Positions 56,852 to 64,000 of a stretch of 64,000 bases of DNA are shown one piece after another (position 1 is the stretch's first letter; every line of letters starts with the position of its first letter). A program made the position numbers and the translations under genes. The notes below the pieces were generated by a model. The model did no database searches. It saw only the letters and a program-made list of their open reading frames with translations, and had not been told where the DNA came from. Origin of the DNA: Phaeobacter sp. CECT 5382 (GTDB taxonomy: Bacteria > Pseudomonadota > Alphaproteobacteria > Rhodobacterales > Rhodobacteraceae); NCBI RefSeq assembly GCF_001457775.1, contig NZ_CYSG01000011.1, positions 1-64,000 on the forward strand, in the 5' to 3' direction.

Positions 56852-57051
56852 ATTCAAATTTTTCAATTCATTACATTGGGTTGAAAATGTATTTATTCAC
56901 CATTCTCTGGTAGGTTCCACGCCATCGCGCAAGCGATGTGCGTGGTTCTACGTAGCGATTATTGCTCGACCGCTCGGCCAGAGCCGCGCATTATGTGAAA
57001 CAAAAGACCGCAGCTGTCAGGCTCGGGTTTTCAAAGCAAAGGAGAGCCGTG

Positions 57052-57819
57052 ATGGAAGAGACCGATGTTCTCGGCCGACATGATCTTGGCGATGGTATTT
57101 TTGAAGTTCAACTGGGGCGCGCACCAGTCAATGCGCTGAGCGCCGATTTTCTGATGCAATTCGCTGCCGAGATCGAGAGCATTTCCAAAGATGAAACCGT
57201 AAGGGCGATCATTTTGACCAGCCCGTTCAAGGTGTTCTCTGCGGGACTTGATCTAAAACAGGCTAAGGACTTTGATATTGCGCAGCAGCACGCTGTGGTG
57301 CGGGGGCTGAACGAGGCCTTTCTGGCCCTTTATGCCTGCCCCAAACCTGTTGTGGCCAGTGTCGGTGGTGCCGCCATTGCAGGCGGATTGTTCTTTGTAC
57401 TGGCCAGTGATCGCCGGGTCGCGATGTCGAAAAGATCGTCCTTTGGTCTGGCTGAAGTGCGCGTTGGAGCTGATTTCCCTGTAGGCCCGCTGGAAATCGC
57501 CAAGGCAACGCTGGATAGCGATACCCAGCGCCGTCTGATGCTGACCGGGCAACCCATTGGCCCAATCGCTGCGCGCAATGCGGGGTTCATCGATATTATC
57601 GCTGAAGACCACGAAGATCTGGTAGCCTATTCCCTCTCCGAGGCCCGCAAGCTCGCCGAATTGCCGTCAGAAGCCTATGCATCGGTCAAACTTCAGCTCC
57701 GAGGAGAGACGATCGCGCGCATCCGTGCAGCGATTGCTGCCGGAGGAAATGAACCAGAAGGTGGCTGGTTCAACAGTCAAACCCGCGATGCGATGCAGGG
57801 CATGATTGACCAGGGTTAA
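57052..57819 (+). CDS. Enoyl-CoA hydratase/isomerase family protein
   Basis: A 255-residue crotonase-fold enzyme. The oxyanion-hole and CoA site are seen as FKVFSAGLDLKQAK and SVGGAAIAGGLFFVLASDRR. The two catalytic Glu positions of classical hydratases are not clearly both kept (VRVGADFPVGPLEIAKAT where ExE is expected), so isomerase, hydrolase or other activity is possible. The ATG at 57052 follows AAAGGAGAG; upstream in-frame sequence lacks a ribosome site. A gap of 200 AT-rich bases separates it from the previous operon, so it may start a new transcript. Confidence 0.85.
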   Translation: MEETDVLGRHDLGDGIFEVQLGRAPVNALSADFLMQFAAEIESISKDETVRAIILTSPFKVFSAGLDLKQAKDFDIAQQHAVVRGLNEAFLALYACPKPVVASVGGAAIAGGLFFVLASDRRVAMSKRSSFGLAEVRVGADFPVGPLEIAKATLDSDTQRRLMLTGQPIGPIAARNAGFIDIIAEDHEDLVAYSLSEARKLAELPSEAYASVKLQLRGETIARIRAAIAAGGNEPEGGWFNSQTRDAMQGMIDQG

Positions 57820-57853
57820 GGCTGAATCACAGCAGGGAAAAGGGGCAAAAGGA

Positions 57854-59065
57854 ATGGATCAGGCGCGGCTTGAACACATCAGGTCATGGCAGCAACGCTA
57901 TGTGGATCAAAAGAAATATGCAGGAAGCTCGGTTCTGATCAATAGGGCCGGTGAAGAAAAGCTATTCCACGCGGCCGGGCGCCGGAACCTCGAGGAAAAT
58001 CTGCCCTTCACGCGCGATACTTTGGTCCGCATTTATTCGATGACCAAGCCGGTGACCTCGCTTGCCGTGATGATGCTCGCAGAGCAGGGGTTGTTTCACC
58101 TTGATGCCCCTGTGTCGGATTTCATCCCTGAATTCTCGCAAATGCGGGCCCTGATCCCGAACGCGACCTCCATGGATCAACAGGAGCCGAGCCGTTCTCC
58201 AACTCTGCATGAACTTTTGACCCACACCAGTGGCTTAAGTTACCCCTTTAATCCTGGTGTCTTGCCTGCGGCGATGGCAGAAGAACAGTTGATGTTCAAA
58301 CCAAACCAGGGCGATCTGGGCCGCATGGCGGCTCATTTGGCCAGCTTCCCTTTGGCTTTCCAACCCGGTAAACGATGGGAGTATTCTGTTGGCATCGATG
58401 TTCTCGGAAGAGTGGTCGAAATTGTCTCTGGGAAGAGCTTGGCGGAATTCTTTGACAGCCGGATCTTTGCACCGCTGGGTATGACCGAAACCGGGTTCCG
58501 TGTCCCGCGTGACGCAGGAGACCGGTTTGCCTCTCTCTATACGCCGCTGGTGGGTGACGCCATGGCGCTGAACAGCGCGCAGACAAGCAATGAAACACTG
58601 CGTCTGACCGATCTGCATGGGGGCTCTCCCTTTGAAACGGCTGACATGATGTCTGGCGGCGGTGGCCTGGTTGGCACAATTGATGACTACATGAAATTTG
58701 CCGAAATGCTACGGCTCGGCGGACGGGCTGGTGACGACTTTATCATCTCGCCAAAAACTGTTGAATTCATGATGAGAAATCACCTTCCTGGTGACATCGC
58801 CTCGATGGGGCCGCAGAGTTTCGCGGAACAGCCCATGGAAGGAATGGGATTTGGCCTCGGGGGGGCTGTTGTTCTCGATCCGGCCCTCGCACGTTGCGCA
58901 GGGTCAATTGGTGATTTCAGCTGGGGCGGCATGGCCTCAACCTTCTTCTGGGTCGATCCGGTTCTCGATCTCAGCGTTGTCTTCTTTACTCAACTCTCTC
59001 CCTCAAGCTCTTACCCATCGCGGGCAGAGCTCAAAGCACTGGTTCATGGAGCCATCCTGGAATGA
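57854..59065 (+). CDS. Serine hydrolase, beta-lactamase/esterase family
   Basis: A 403-residue class C beta-lactamase-like hydrolase. The nucleophile motif is VRIYSMTKPVTSLAVMMLAE (Ser-Met-Thr-Lys), the Tyr motif is YSVGIDVLGRVVEIV, and GFGLGGAVVLDP plus the HTSGLSYPFNPG motif (LTHTSGL) are typical of EstB-like esterases. No signal peptide is present, so it acts in the cytoplasm on esters, lactones or amides rather than as a secreted lactamase. The ATG at 57854 follows AAAGGA. Its stop overlaps the acetoacetyl-CoA synthetase start by four bases. It may open a lactone for the pathway. Confidence 0.87.
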   Translation: MDQARLEHIRSWQQRYVDQKKYAGSSVLINRAGEEKLFHAAGRRNLEENLPFTRDTLVRIYSMTKPVTSLAVMMLAEQGLFHLDAPVSDFIPEFSQMRALIPNATSMDQQEPSRSPTLHELLTHTSGLSYPFNPGVLPAAMAEEQLMFKPNQGDLGRMAAHLASFPLAFQPGKRWEYSVGIDVLGRVVEIVSGKSLAEFFDSRIFAPLGMTETGFRVPRDAGDRFASLYTPLVGDAMALNSAQTSNETLRLTDLHGGSPFETADMMSGGGGLVGTIDDYMKFAEMLRLGGRAGDDFIISPKTVEFMMRNHLPGDIASMGPQSFAEQPMEGMGFGLGGAVVLDPALARCAGSIGDFSWGGMASTFFWVDPVLDLSVVFFTQLSPSSSYPSRAELKALVHGAILE

Positions 59066-61044
59066 CTACACCTGACGTCCTGTGGACACCAACCAACGCG
59101 CGCGCAGAACAAAGCCAATTGGCTCAATACCAGCGCTGGTTAAAGCAAACGACCGGCGCAGAGTTTGCCGACTACAACGCTCTGTGGAACTGGAGCACGA
59201 CTGATCTTGATGGGTTCTGGACCTCCATCTGTGACTTTTTTGAGCTGAAGTTCTCGCAAAAGGCCACCAAGGTTCTAGGCAGACGTCAAATGCCTGGGGC
59301 TGAATGGTTTCCCGGAGCAAAACTGAACTGGGCCGAAAATATCCTCTCCAAAGGTTTGGAAACGCCAGAAAAGCAGGCGCTTATAATAGAGTCTGAAACA
59401 ACCGGGCGATCTGAGCTGTCTTGGAAGGAATTGACGGATCAGGTTTCCAGTCTGGCCAATCATCTGCGCGCCATGGGAGTCGGGCAGGGCGATCGCGTTG
59501 CGGCAGTTTTGCCCAATACAGAATGTGCAATCATCGCCTGCCTTGCGACCACGAGCCTTGGCGCGATCTGGTCTCTCTGTTCGCCAGATATGGGCAAGGT
59601 CGCTATTCTGGATCGCTTTCGTCAGATTGAGCCCAAGGTTATGATCTATCAGGATCGCTACAAACATGGTGGCAAATGGATCGACAAAAGTCAGGAGATC
59701 TCGGAGGTCGTTGCAGGACTTTCCACGCTGGCCCATCAGGTTGAAGTATCTACCGAAGGAAACCCTTCTAGTGAGCTAGATAGCAGGGGGAAATCCACGT
59801 CAACTGACTGGCAGAGCCTGTTAAAAACCCCGGCCGAGCTCACGTTCACGCAGGTGGATTTCGATCATCCTTTGTGGATCGTCTATTCCTCTGGGACTAC
59901 AGGAAACCCCAAGCCGATTGTCCATGGACATGGAGGCATCCTGCTGGAAGGATCCAAGCAATCGCTGCACCTGGATCTGAACCCGGACAGCCGGTTTTGC
60001 TGGCTGACGTCTTCGGGTTGGGTCATGTGGAATGTTCAACTGGTGGCTTTGGGGCAGGGCGCGACCGTCATGTTGTATGACCGGGCACCGAATTACCCCG
60101 ATTTATTGGATATCTGGCGCCGCGTTGCAGACGAAAAGATTACCTATTTTGGTGCCGGCGCCGCGTTTTTCAGTGCCTGCGCAAAAGCCGCCATCCAGCC
60201 AGGGGCCCAGTTTGATTTCGCAGACCTGACTTCGCTTGGATCCACCGGGTCTCCAATGACCTCGGACGGGTATGCCTGGATTTATGGCGCCGTTAAACAG
60301 GATCTCTGGCTTGCACCGATTTCTGGCGGCACGGATTTCTGCGGCGCCTTTGTTGGGGGCAACGTGATGATGCCGGTGCGCGCAGGTGAAATGCAGGCAC
60401 GCGCCCTGGGCAATGCCGTGCGAGCCTTTGATCCAGAAGGAAACGAGCTGATCGACGAGGTCGGTGAGCTGGTCTGCACAGAACCTTTGCCATCTATGCC
60501 ATTGTTTTTATGGGGGGACGAAGACGGCTCGCGACTGCATGAAAGCTATTTTGACACCTATCCGGGGATTTGGCGCCATGGGGACTGGATCTCGATCAAC
60601 GCCGAAGGCGGTTCTGTGATCTATGGCCGGTCCGACGCCACCATAAATCGCCGCGGGCTGCGGCTTGGGTCTTCGGAAATCTACCAGGCTGTCGAAGCTT
60701 TGGAGGAGATCCAAGACAGTCTGGTAGTTGATCTGGAGTTTCTCGGCAAAGCCAGCTTTATGCCGTTGTTTGTCGTCCTGACAGAGCCCGGAAAACTAGA
60801 TGACGCCCTGCGCGAAAAGATCAAAATGGCGATCCGCAATGCGGTCTCGGCGCGGTTTGTGCCGGATGACATAGTTGAAATCAAAGACGTGCCGCGCACA
60901 CTGTCTGGTAAAAAGCTGGAAGTCCCGGTCAAGAAACTGCTACTTGGAGGCGACCCGAGCAAGATCGTGAACCGGGACTCGATGGTGAATCCATCCAGTT
61001 TTGACCCATTCATGGTCTATGCCGAAACACGGAACTTGAACTAG
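59062..61044 (+). CDS. Acetoacetyl-CoA synthetase
   Basis: A 660-residue acyl-CoA ligase of the ANL family. It has the acetoacetate ligase N-terminus (FWTSICDFFELKFSQKA, GAKLNWAENILS), the P-loop YSSGTTGNPKPIVHGHGGIL, LGSTGSPMTSDGYAWIYGAV, the adenylate Asp region RHGDWISINAEGG and the C-terminal Lys in RTLSGKKLEVPVKKLLLG. It makes acetoacetyl-CoA, or a related branched or hydroxy acyl-CoA, at the cost of ATP. It is translated with the hydrolase (ATGA). In the catabolic context it could activate a free acid for the dehydrogenase pair. Family members have broad substrate ranges. Confidence 0.9.
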   Translation: MTTPDVLWTPTNARAEQSQLAQYQRWLKQTTGAEFADYNALWNWSTTDLDGFWTSICDFFELKFSQKATKVLGRRQMPGAEWFPGAKLNWAENILSKGLETPEKQALIIESETTGRSELSWKELTDQVSSLANHLRAMGVGQGDRVAAVLPNTECAIIACLATTSLGAIWSLCSPDMGKVAILDRFRQIEPKVMIYQDRYKHGGKWIDKSQEISEVVAGLSTLAHQVEVSTEGNPSSELDSRGKSTSTDWQSLLKTPAELTFTQVDFDHPLWIVYSSGTTGNPKPIVHGHGGILLEGSKQSLHLDLNPDSRFCWLTSSGWVMWNVQLVALGQGATVMLYDRAPNYPDLLDIWRRVADEKITYFGAGAAFFSACAKAAIQPGAQFDFADLTSLGSTGSPMTSDGYAWIYGAVKQDLWLAPISGGTDFCGAFVGGNVMMPVRAGEMQARALGNAVRAFDPEGNELIDEVGELVCTEPLPSMPLFLWGDEDGSRLHESYFDTYPGIWRHGDWISINAEGGSVIYGRSDATINRRGLRLGSSEIYQAVEALEEIQDSLVVDLEFLGKASFMPLFVVLTEPGKLDDALREKIKMAIRNAVSARFVPDDIVEIKDVPRTLSGKKLEVPVKKLLLGGDPSKIVNRDSMVNPSSFDPFMVYAETRNLN

Positions 61045-61057
61045 GAACACTGGCCAA

Positions 61058-61921
61058 ATGACTGATGCAGGAAAGATTTTGCTCAACCTTCTGGATCTGG
61101 AAGAGCTCGACACCAATCTGTATCGCGGCATTGGGTCTGGTGGCGAAACGCCAATGCGGATCTACGGGGGGCAGGTTATAGCCCAGGCACTTTCGGCAGC
61201 TTATGCCAGCGTGCCTGAGCGGCTGTGCCACTCGCTGCATGCCTATTTCATTCGTCCAGGAGATCCCAGCAAGCCTGTGATCTACGAAGTCGATCCAGCA
61301 CGTGATGGTGGTAGTTTCACGACCAGACGTGTTACCGCGATTCAGAATGGGCGTCAGATCCTCAATCTGGCGGCCTCGTTTCACATCCGGGAACCCGGCT
61401 GGGAGCATCAGCACGACATGCCAGATGTCCCGCCACCGGAAGGCTTGGTTTCTCGTGACACGCTGAACCGTCAGCAAGCGCACCTAATTGCAAAAGACTA
61501 TCGCGCCGAATTCACCCGCGAACGCCCCTTTGAAATTCGTGATATCGAACCAAGGGACCCCCTCGATCCGGAAAAAACCAGCGATATAAACCACATGTGG
61601 ATCAAAATGGAAGCTGCCAAAGGGGCAGGGCCGCAGCTGCAGCATGTGCTGATGGCTTATGCCTCTGACTTTGGTCTGCTGGGATCCGCCCTTCGCCCAC
61701 ATGGGCTGACCTGGAACAAACCCGAAGCGATGACCGCCAGTCTCGACCATGCCATGTGGTTCCACGGTCCGGTTCAATTCGACCAATGGCATCTTTATAC
61801 GATGGATTCACCCTTTGGCGGTGGCGGCCGCGGTTTCAACCGCGGCTCGATCTATACTCAGGATGGGAAATTGGTGGCCAGCGTCGCACAGGAAGGGCTG
61901 ATGCGCCCGATCAAACGCTGA
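61058..61921 (+). CDS. tesB: Acyl-CoA thioesterase II (TesB)
   Basis: A 287-residue double hotdog enzyme that hydrolyses medium to long acyl-CoAs. It shows GGETPMRIYGGQVIAQALSA, HAYFIRPGDPSKPVIYEVD, GSFTTRRVTAIQNGRQILNL and the C-terminal HAMWFHGPVQFDQWHLYTMD, with the catalytic Asp of TesB in VLMAYASDFGLLGSAL. It starts 13 bases after the synthetase gene and converges with the next SDR gene, with four bases between stops. It may relieve CoA trapping in the pathway. Confidence 0.92.
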   Translation: MTDAGKILLNLLDLEELDTNLYRGIGSGGETPMRIYGGQVIAQALSAAYASVPERLCHSLHAYFIRPGDPSKPVIYEVDPARDGGSFTTRRVTAIQNGRQILNLAASFHIREPGWEHQHDMPDVPPPEGLVSRDTLNRQQAHLIAKDYRAEFTRERPFEIRDIEPRDPLDPEKTSDINHMWIKMEAAKGAGPQLQHVLMAYASDFGLLGSALRPHGLTWNKPEAMTASLDHAMWFHGPVQFDQWHLYTMDSPFGGGGRGFNRGSIYTQDGKLVASVAQEGLMRPIKR

Positions 61922-61925
61922 AACC

Positions 61926-62693
61926 TTATCGTCCACCAAATTTGTCGCGAAGCTTTTGCATGCCCGTAATCCAGCGGCCATAATTGCTTGCTTTTGCCTG
62001 CATATATTCTTTCACCTGTGGATGTGGAAGTACCAGAAAGTCATTGTTTTCAATTGCCTTCACGCAGCAGTCAGCGACATGATCCGGCTCGAGCATTCCG
62101 TCCAAACTGGCAACGCTTTCTTCAAACCCACGCGTCATCTCTGAGCGCACGGCCTGCGGACACAATACCGAGACACCAATGCCCTGATCGCCATAGGTGA
62201 TCGCCAGCCACTCCGCGAACCCGACGGCTGCGTGTTTGGTGACACCATATGGTGCCGCGCCGATCTGGTTTAGAAGACCAGCCGCAGAGGCCGTATTGAG
62301 CATGTAGCCGCCACCGCGTTTCAACATCCGCGGAACCATATGACGTGCGGCCCAAACATGCGACATCACATTGATATCCCATATTTTTTGCCATTCATCG
62401 TTGTCGACCTCAAAACCGCCAAGGGTCAAGATGCCTGCATTTGAACAAAACAGATCGATGGGCGCAATCCTGTCTTCGACCGTTTCAATCAAATCCTTGA
62501 TGCTCATCTCGTCGCGAACATCCAGCTCCAAAGCGGTTCCACCAATGAGTGCTGCCGTCTGTTTAGCGCCGTCAATATCAATGTCAGCACAAATCACATG
62601 GGCCGCACCCATTTCCGCGAACTTTTGGGCAAGACCTTTGCCAATACCGTTTGCCGCGCCAGTTACGACCACACAACTGTCCTGAATTTGCAT
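61926..62693 (-). CDS. Short-chain dehydrogenase/reductase
   Basis: A 255-residue NAD-dependent SDR. The cofactor loop VVVTGAANGIGKGLAQKF, DIDID after the second strand (NAD preference), NAGILTLGGFEV, and the active site NTASAAGLLNQIGAAPYGVT with YGVTKHA complete the family set. The C-terminal part is longer than the FabG type and resembles dehydrogenases with variable substrates. I take the ATG at 62693, eight bases after AAGGCGG; an ATG at 62720 has no ribosome site. It converges with tesB, and its partner pathway is unclear. Confidence 0.87.
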   Translation of the reverse strand: MQIQDSCVVVTGAANGIGKGLAQKFAEMGAAHVICADIDIDGAKQTAALIGGTALELDVRDEMSIKDLIETVEDRIAPIDLFCSNAGILTLGGFEVDNDEWQKIWDINVMSHVWAARHMVPRMLKRGGGYMLNTASAAGLLNQIGAAPYGVTKHAAVGFAEWLAITYGDQGIGVSVLCPQAVRSEMTRGFEESVASLDGMLEPDHVADCCVKAIENNDFLVLPHPQVKEYMQAKASNYGRWITGMQKLRDKFGGR

Positions 62694-62832
62694 CTTTGCC
62701 GCCTTGATCCTTGGTTTCATTGGACAAAGGCTATCCGGTCATAGCAAAGCTGCCAATCCTGTGTGACGGAACGGAATTGGTAGTTATTCACCATAATACT
62801 GATTATAAGAATAAGGGCGCGACAGTGGCTCC

Positions 62833-64000
62833 CTAGGCGTGGTCGGACATTTTGGACCTCAGGTTCTGGAATGCGCAATTCTGGGACAAAAAGACCTCAC
62901 CACTCAACTCGTCTAGGAAATGGCTGCGTTGCAAGCGATCCATAACTGGGCCTTTCACCTCGGACAGATGCAGCTGGATACCCATATCCGAAAGCTGATG
63001 ATTGATAGCCTCAAGAGATTCCAAAGCACTTAGATCGACTTCGTTCACTGCCGAACACATCAGGATGACATGGGCGATCTCGTCTTTGCCCTGATGTACC
63101 CTTTCCAGAATGAGATCTTCCATCCGCCGGGCATTGGCGAAATACAGGCTTTCATCAATTCTCAGCGTCACGATACGGGGATCTGTTGTTACATCATGCC
63201 GGTGAATATTGCGGAAATGTTCGGTTCCGGGCACCTGGCCCACCTCGGCGACATGCGGACGAGACGTTTTCCAAAGGTACAAAAGCAAGGAGGTCAAAAC
63301 GCCTGTCGCAACTCCGGTTTCCACACCCACCAGCAAAGTTAGAGCAATGGTGATGGAAACTGCTGCAAAATCAGCGCGGGAATACCCCCAGGCCCGTTTC
63401 AGAATGGATAGGTCAACCAAAGACAGGACAGCCACGATAATGGTCGCCGCCAGAGTTGCCTTTGGGAGGAAGTAAAGCAAGGGTGTCAGGTAGATGGCAG
63501 CAAAAGTCAATCCAATGGCAGTAAGGGCTCCTGCTGCTGGCGTGCGTGCTCCCGCATCAAAATTGACAACGGACCGGGCAAAACCGCCTGTTACCGCATA
63601 GCCACCGGACAGACCGGATGCGATGTTTGCAGCTCCCAATGCGGTTAGTTCCTGGTTTGTGTCAATGCGTTGCCTCCGTTTGGCGGCCAGTGTCTGAGCC
63701 ACAGAGACGCTTTCGACATAGCCAATGATCGTAATCAGCGCCGCCGGTCCCAACAAAGCTGTGGTGATGCCAAAATCAATGCTGGGGAAACCCAAAGGTG
63801 GAAGTCCGGTCGGTACCTGTCCAACGACCGAGACGCCAAGCTGTGGTAGGTTGAAAGCCCAGGAAATCAGGATAGTACCGGCCACAGCAAAGACCGGACC
63901 GATACGGACAACGGTACCGGCACTGGCAGCTGTTAGGTTGAAACGCCGCTGTAGTAGCCCGGACAATCCCCGGCGAAGCCAATAGAGAAACCCTAGAACG
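62833..64000 (-). CDS. SulP-family anion transporter, C-terminal part (runs off the window)
   Basis: At least 389 residues of a SulP/SLC26-type protein whose N-terminus lies beyond the window: the frame stays open through 64000. It contains late membrane helices of the UraA-like core (ALLGPAALITIIGYVESVSV, NIASGLSGGYAVTGGFARSV with the substrate-site Ser and Gly residues, then GALTAIGLTFAAIYLTPLLY). It ends in a STAS domain from about 115 residues before the end, seen as VTLRIDESLYFANARRMEDL and VILMCSAVNEVDLSALESLE. It moves sulfate, bicarbonate or other anions. Regulation through the STAS domain is usual. The substrate is not predictable. Confidence 0.88.
   Translation of the reverse strand, partial: VLGFLYWLRRGLSGLLQRRFNLTAASAGTVVRIGPVFAVAGTILISWAFNLPQLGVSVVGQVPTGLPPLGFPSIDFGITTALLGPAALITIIGYVESVSVAQTLAAKRRQRIDTNQELTALGAANIASGLSGGYAVTGGFARSVVNFDAGARTPAAGALTAIGLTFAAIYLTPLLYFLPKATLAATIIVAVLSLVDLSILKRAWGYSRADFAAVSITIALTLLVGVETGVATGVLTSLLLYLWKTSRPHVAEVGQVPGTEHFRNIHRHDVTTDPRIVTLRIDESLYFANARRMEDLILERVHQGKDEIAHVILMCSAVNEVDLSALESLEAINHQLSDMGIQLHLSEVKGPVMDRLQRSHFLDELSGEVFLSQNCAFQNLRSKMSDHA

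Noticed and set aside
62833-63966. A complete short SulP transporter starting at TTG 63966
   Set aside because: The reading frame continues uninterrupted to the window end, so the gene is cut by the window and not short.

Overview
The window looks like a chromosomal segment of a marine alphaproteobacterium of the Rhodobacteraceae (Roseobacter group). Three things support this. Gene order and protein types fit the group: a ChpT-type histidine phosphotransferase, ribosomal protein L21 with a C-terminal helix-hairpin-helix extension, the virulence-factor/MetF/methyltetrahydrofolate methyltransferase trio, a TAXI-type TRAP transporter with a DUF3394 permease, and olsBA. The base composition is moderate-GC. 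Shine-Dalgarno sites are clear. No rRNA is present and species cannot be named. One tRNA (Ser, CGA) is seen. There is no CRISPR array and no intact insertion sequence.

Layout. 1-1.1 kb: a frameshifted end of an EAL-domain gene and non-coding sequence. 1.1-6.6 kb: an autotransporter, a ferric-reductase-like flavocytochrome, a universal stress protein behind an FNR-type box, and a small 3D/expansin-like exported protein. 6.6-11.7 kb: a complete ectoine biosynthesis locus (divergent MarR regulator, ectA, ectB, ectC, dedicated aspartokinase) with a GntR-type gene coupled to its end. 11.8-13.5 kb: a two-gene mtnA/aldolase unit that fits the 5-methylthioribose (DHAP) shunt. 13.9-18.2 kb: an RND efflux pair. 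19.3-23.9 kb: a TAXI-TRAP transporter with its own universal stress protein. 24.0-28.2 kb: an AttEFGH-like ABC system. 28.4-31.7 kb: potassium channel, phospholipase-D-type cardiolipin synthase, YihY protein.

31.9-48 kb is mostly housekeeping: rlmE and ppx/gppA; a C1-folate pair (MetF-like and methyltetrahydrofolate:corrinoid methyltransferase); rplU-rpmA; a GNAT gene, obgE, proB and proA; chpT divergent from a DUF3553 gene; olsBA for ornithine lipid; and rpsB-tsf with a structured leader. The ectoine locus and proBA both feed compatible-solute or proline synthesis.

48.4-62.7 kb is accessory metabolism. An aroQ-luxR operon comes first; its LuxR protein lacks three of the usual acyl-homoserine-lactone contacts and has a lux-box-like palindrome upstream. 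A long acyl-CoA catabolic run follows: quinone oxidoreductase, two adjacent acyl-CoA dehydrogenases, SDR, nitronate-monooxygenase-like protein, histidine phosphatase, ACAD10/11-type phosphotransferase, enoyl-CoA hydratase, serine hydrolase, acetoacetyl-CoA synthetase, TesB thioesterase. The kinase plus two dehydrogenases suggests handling of hydroxylated acyl-CoAs by phosphorylation and elimination, as in levulinate (Lva) catabolism; this is an inference. The window ends inside a SulP transporter.

The strongest leads for undescribed biology are the aroQ-luxR pair and the kinase/paired-ACAD cluster.
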